Origin: Rhodocyclaceae bacterium
GTDB taxonomy: Bacteria > Pseudomonadota > Gammaproteobacteria > Burkholderiales > Rhodocyclaceae
Direction: 5' to 3'
NCBI GenBank assembly: GCA_013791905.1
Contig: VMSX01000007.1
Coordinates: 1 to 64,000 of the forward strand
Length of the DNA: 64,000 bases
The notes under the pieces are model-generated. The model ran no database searches. It saw nothing but the letters and a program-made list of their open reading frames with translations, and was not told the DNA's origin. How positions within the stretch are numbered: position 1 is the stretch's first letter; every line of letters starts with the position of its first letter. Positions 61,604 through 64,000 of this stretch are shown in pieces. The position numbers and the translations under genes were made by a program.

Positions 61604-61923
61604 GGTATCTCTCCTTAAGGTAAAGCACTTCAATCGTGCTGGTAAGGATAGAGCAACTGCCGTGCCAGCCTTACGAAAAGAACTGCTTTTATTGCCGATA
61701 TCCGCGCCAGACATGGCACATGCCAGTGATTTGCCGTGCCTGACAACAGCTTTGCTAAACACAGCCTCGCGCCGCGAACACGCTAACGCCCTTTCCCGAT
61801 CTGCCAACCCAGCAGTTTTGAATGCCATTGCCTGCGTCCCGCGTCAGAATGTGCCAATTTTTGTCACTTGCTGTACCCATTTGTGGCGCTGGCTGTCTGA
61901 CGCCGTCCCGCCAACGCCGACTT
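61604..61923. other. 320-bp pilA upstream region
   Basis: This gap between pilA and the HD-GYP gene end holds the sigma-54 promoter at 61652-61667 and an inverted repeat A copy at 61901-61928. The stretch 61680-61900 should contain the activator (PilR-type) binding sites, but I recognised none. No gene is seen. Confidence 0.6.
61652..61667 (-). promoter_or_regulatory. sigma-54 (RpoN) promoter of pilA
   Basis: On the minus strand the site reads TGGCACGGCAGTTGCT, which matches the RpoN -24/-12 consensus TGGCAC-N5-TTGCT throughout. The start of transcription would fall about 38 bases before the pilA ATG. RpoN with PilS/PilR control of pilA is known in Pseudomonas. Confidence 0.9.
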
Positions 61924-61928
61924 TTAGT
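61901..61928 (-). repeat. repeat A copy fused to the HD-GYP stop codon
   Basis: On the minus strand the HD-GYP gene ends in AACTAAAAGTCGGCGTTGGC: its TAA is the first part of the repeat, which continues GGGACGGCGTC. Confidence 0.8.
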
Positions 61929-63537
61929 TCGCCTGGTCGATCTGCGCCGGATCGAGGAAGTCCGCGGCGTAGCGCAGATGCACACCCTGACCTAGAAACA
62001 CCGCGAACAGGTCGGGGTCGATATGGCCATTCCTGCTGAATTTTTTCATGATTTCAATGGCCTGAGATAGTTTCATGCCTGACTTGTAGGGCCGGTCCTT
62101 GGCGGTCAGTGCTTCGAAAATGTCGGCGATGCCCATCATGCGCGCCTGCAGCGACATCTGCTCACGGGTCAGACCCTTCGGGTACCCGGTGCCATCCATG
62201 CGTTCGTGGTGGCCGCCGGCATATTCGGGTACGCGTTGCAGATGCTTTGGCCACGGCAGCGCCTCGAGCATCTTGTTGGTGGCAACGATGTGATGGTTGA
62301 TGGTCTCGCGCTCCCGGGCGGTAAGGGTGCCGGAGCGAATGGCAAGATTCTCGATCTCCTCGGCCGACAGGAAATCGGCATCGACACCGGCCGGGTTGCG
62401 CCAGTTGCGGTTCGTGCCGATGTCGCGCACACGCTGCTGGTCTGCCTGGCTCATTGCCTCACTGCCAATGTTGGCGCGGCGCAGGAAGGCCCGCTCAGCG
62501 TCGAGGATGTCGAGTTCCTTGCGGCATTCGTCCCAGCAGGCGTTTTCGGCTAGCTGGTCCTTGCGCGCGCGCAGGTCGAGCTGCTTGCGCAGGGCGGCTA
62601 TCTGCACATCGCGCTTGAGCACTTCAAAGCGGGTATCGATGAGTTCGATGCGATCGAACAGGGTTTGCAGCTTGGTGGCCTTGTCGACCACATGCACGGG
62701 GGTGGTCACCTTGCCGCAGTCGTGCAGCAGCCCGGCAATCTTCAGTTCATAGAGGTCGCTTTCGGACATCGTGAAATCGGCGAGCGGTCCTGCGCTTGTC
62801 GCATTGACTGCATCGGCCATCATCATCGTCAAGGCAGGCACCCGCTGACAGTGACCGCCGGTATAAGGCGATTTTTCGTCGATGGCGAGGTTGATGAGCT
62901 TGATGAATGATTCGAACAGCGCCTCCAGCTGGGAAATCAGCAGGCGGTTGGTCAGCGCGATGGCGGCCTGGGAGGCCAGCGATTCGGCCAAGCGCTGTGC
63001 GGCCAGTGAAAAGGGGACAACCGCACCAGTTTCGGGATGGGTCGCATTGATCAGCTGCAGAACGCCGATGATTTCGTGCTCATGGTTCTTCATCGGTACG
63101 GTAAGAAACGAACACGAACGATAGCCGGTGCGCTCATCGAACTTGCGCGTACCGGAAAAATCGAAACCAGCCTCGTAGTAGGCGTCAGCGATGTTGACGG
63201 TTCTGTCATTGAGCGCGGCAAAGGCAGCGATCATCGAATTGTTGGGCGCGTCCTGCTCATCCTGCAAGGGCAGGTCAGGGTAGTTGATCGGATTGCCGGA
63301 AGTGCCACCCAGGGCGATGCCGAGGCTGTCGTTTCTGACGATTTCGAAACGCAACGCCTGACGGTCGGCGGTCATGCGGTAGAGCGTGCCGCCATCGGCG
63401 CGGGTGATGGCCTTGGCCGCGAGCAGGATCTTTTCCAGCAGGCAGTCGATGTCCCGTTCGCTGGAAAGGGCCGCACCAATCTCGTTGAGTTGTTCCAGCC
63501 GGCGGAACAGGTTGCCTTGCGATCCGTCAGCGTCCAT
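61924..63537 (-). CDS. GAF and HD-GYP domain c-di-GMP phosphodiesterase-type response protein
   Basis: The 537-residue protein has an N-terminal GAF domain (about 15-195; LNEIGAALSSERDIDCLLEKI, then CSFLTVPMKNHEHEIIGVLQLINA) and an HD-GYP domain (about 210-510) with intact LLHDCGK near residue 273 and HHERMDGTGYPKGL near 446. Between the two motifs is an insertion of about 100 residues with charged helices (RDVQIAALRKQLDLRARKDQ), longer than usual. The conserved catalytic residues suggest it hydrolyses c-di-GMP in response to a small ligand or redox signal. It follows a GspE-family gene by 16 bases. Confidence 0.92.
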   Translation of the reverse strand: MDADGSQGNLFRRLEQLNEIGAALSSERDIDCLLEKILLAAKAITRADGGTLYRMTADRQALRFEIVRNDSLGIALGGTSGNPINYPDLPLQDEQDAPNNSMIAAFAALNDRTVNIADAYYEAGFDFSGTRKFDERTGYRSCSFLTVPMKNHEHEIIGVLQLINATHPETGAVVPFSLAAQRLAESLASQAAIALTNRLLISQLEALFESFIKLINLAIDEKSPYTGGHCQRVPALTMMMADAVNATSAGPLADFTMSESDLYELKIAGLLHDCGKVTTPVHVVDKATKLQTLFDRIELIDTRFEVLKRDVQIAALRKQLDLRARKDQLAENACWDECRKELDILDAERAFLRRANIGSEAMSQADQQRVRDIGTNRNWRNPAGVDADFLSAEEIENLAIRSGTLTARERETINHHIVATNKMLEALPWPKHLQRVPEYAGGHHERMDGTGYPKGLTREQMSLQARMMGIADIFEALTAKDRPYKSGMKLSQAIEIMKKFSRNGHIDPDLFAVFLGQGVHLRYAADFLDPAQIDQAN

Positions 63538-63553
63538 TTCAAACCCCGTTTGT

Positions 63554-64000
63554 CTATTTAATGCAGACCGCCCGCACCTGCTTCATGTCAGTCATGCCCT
63601 GCAATACCTTTTCCATGCCGTCCTGCTTCAGGGTGCGCATGCCGTCCTCAAGCGCCTGGGCAACGAGCAGTGCGACACGGGAATGTTCCTGAACGAGTTT
63701 TTTCACCGCATCGGTGCCGATCATCAGTTCGTGCAGACCCATCCGCCCCTTGTAGCCCGATCCACCGCAGGTATCGCATTCGCCGTTTTCCTTGGGACGA
63801 TAGAGCGTGAACTGCCCCTTGTCGTTGGCGTATTTTTTCACCCATTCCTGATACACCGCGTCAAAGGCTGCCTTGCCGTCGCGCTTGAAGGTTTCAGTGC
63901 TCGCCAGTTCCTCGCAGTATTCAGCGAGAAAATGCTGCATCTCCTCGGCACTTGCGGTGTAAGCCTCCTTGCACTTGCACAAGCGCTTGGCCAGGCGCTG
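63554..64000 (-). CDS. GspE/PulE-family ATPase, C-terminal part (cut by window edge)
   Basis: The visible 148 residues are the C terminus of a secretion or pilus ATPase: the zinc-site cysteines CKCK and ECDTCGGSGYKGRMGLHELM, then a helix and a GMRTLKQDGMEKVLQGMTDMKQVR end typical of the family. The two cysteine pairs are separated by about 75 residues, much more than in the ATPase at 47179. The catalytic core lies outside the window. It is upstream of, and probably in an operon with, the GAF/HD-GYP gene. Confidence 0.88.
   Translation of the reverse strand, partial: QRLAKRLCKCKEAYTASAEEMQHFLAEYCEELASTETFKRDGKAAFDAVYQEWVKKYANDKGQFTLYRPKENGECDTCGGSGYKGRMGLHELMIGTDAVKKLVQEHSRVALLVAQALEDGMRTLKQDGMEKVLQGMTDMKQVRAVCIK

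Overview
The window reads as chromosome of a high-GC betaproteobacterium. The evidence is a circularly permuted, two-piece tmRNA gene with tag ANDERFAIAA, a rhodanese-grxC-secB-gpsA order typical of Proteobacteria, MSHA-type and PilA-type pilus genes, and a QmoAB-HdrCB electron-transfer cluster of the kind seen in sulfur-oxidising Betaproteobacteria (Sulfuritalea/Thiobacillus-like or Sterolibacteriaceae-like lineages). The family placement is inference. Most genes are intact; only the last one is cut by the window edge.

Layout. 1-5 kb: an IS110-family transposase, then OsmC, a SAM methyltransferase and a winged-helix/TPR regulator. 5-8 kb: ferredoxin-NADP reductase and a TonB receptor. 8-11 kb: a c-di-GMP pair, an HD-GYP protein whose HD motif is QD and an EAL phosphodiesterase with a degenerate GGDEF. 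11-17 kb: nitrilase, GFA-fold protein, a second SAM methyltransferase and, divergently, a 1032-residue BTAD/AAA regulator with a small DUF4242-like protein. 17-21 kb: dnaE, permuted ssrA and tRNA-Ala(CGC). 21-26 kb: the qmoA-qmoB-hdrC-hdrB operon. 26-29 kb: mog, yjgA, pmbA. 29-34 kb: a TRAP transporter flanked by two paralogous TakP-like binding proteins. 34-39 kb: phosphatase, glyA, nrdR, ribD, FKBP and a MoeB/ThiF protein. 39-43 kb: S41 protease, EnvC-like M23 protein and gpmA. 43-46 kb: an ArsR-type regulator, rhodanese, grxC, secB, an SH3 protein and gpsA. 46.5-53.4 kb: trmL and an MSHA-like pilus cluster (c-di-GMP-binding-type ATPase, platform protein, three pilin-like proteins, a PglL-type ligase). 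53.6-60.3 kb: a FlgT-like lipoprotein, MacAB-type export, CYTH-CHAD and SixA. 60.4-64 kb: a higBA toxin-antitoxin cassette, pilA under a near-perfect sigma-54 promoter, a GAF/HD-GYP protein and the end of a GspE-family ATPase.

Themes. Pili and c-di-GMP recur together: MshEN motifs in the MSHA ATPase, three c-di-GMP phosphodiesterase-type proteins, and an HD-GYP gene beside a secretion ATPase and pilA. Sulfur redox is the second theme: Qmo/Hdr, and an ArsR regulator whose cysteine spacing matches persulfide sensors upstream of a rhodanese.

Non-coding structure is unusually rich. One short palindromic repeat (core AAAGTCGGCGCTGGCGGGAC, called repeat A here) occurs about ten times, often starting at a stop codon and at least once in frame inside a gene (the CHAD domain). 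A roughly 130-bp repeat B occurs three times and a roughly 70-bp repeat C twice. No CRISPR array, rRNA or prophage was seen.
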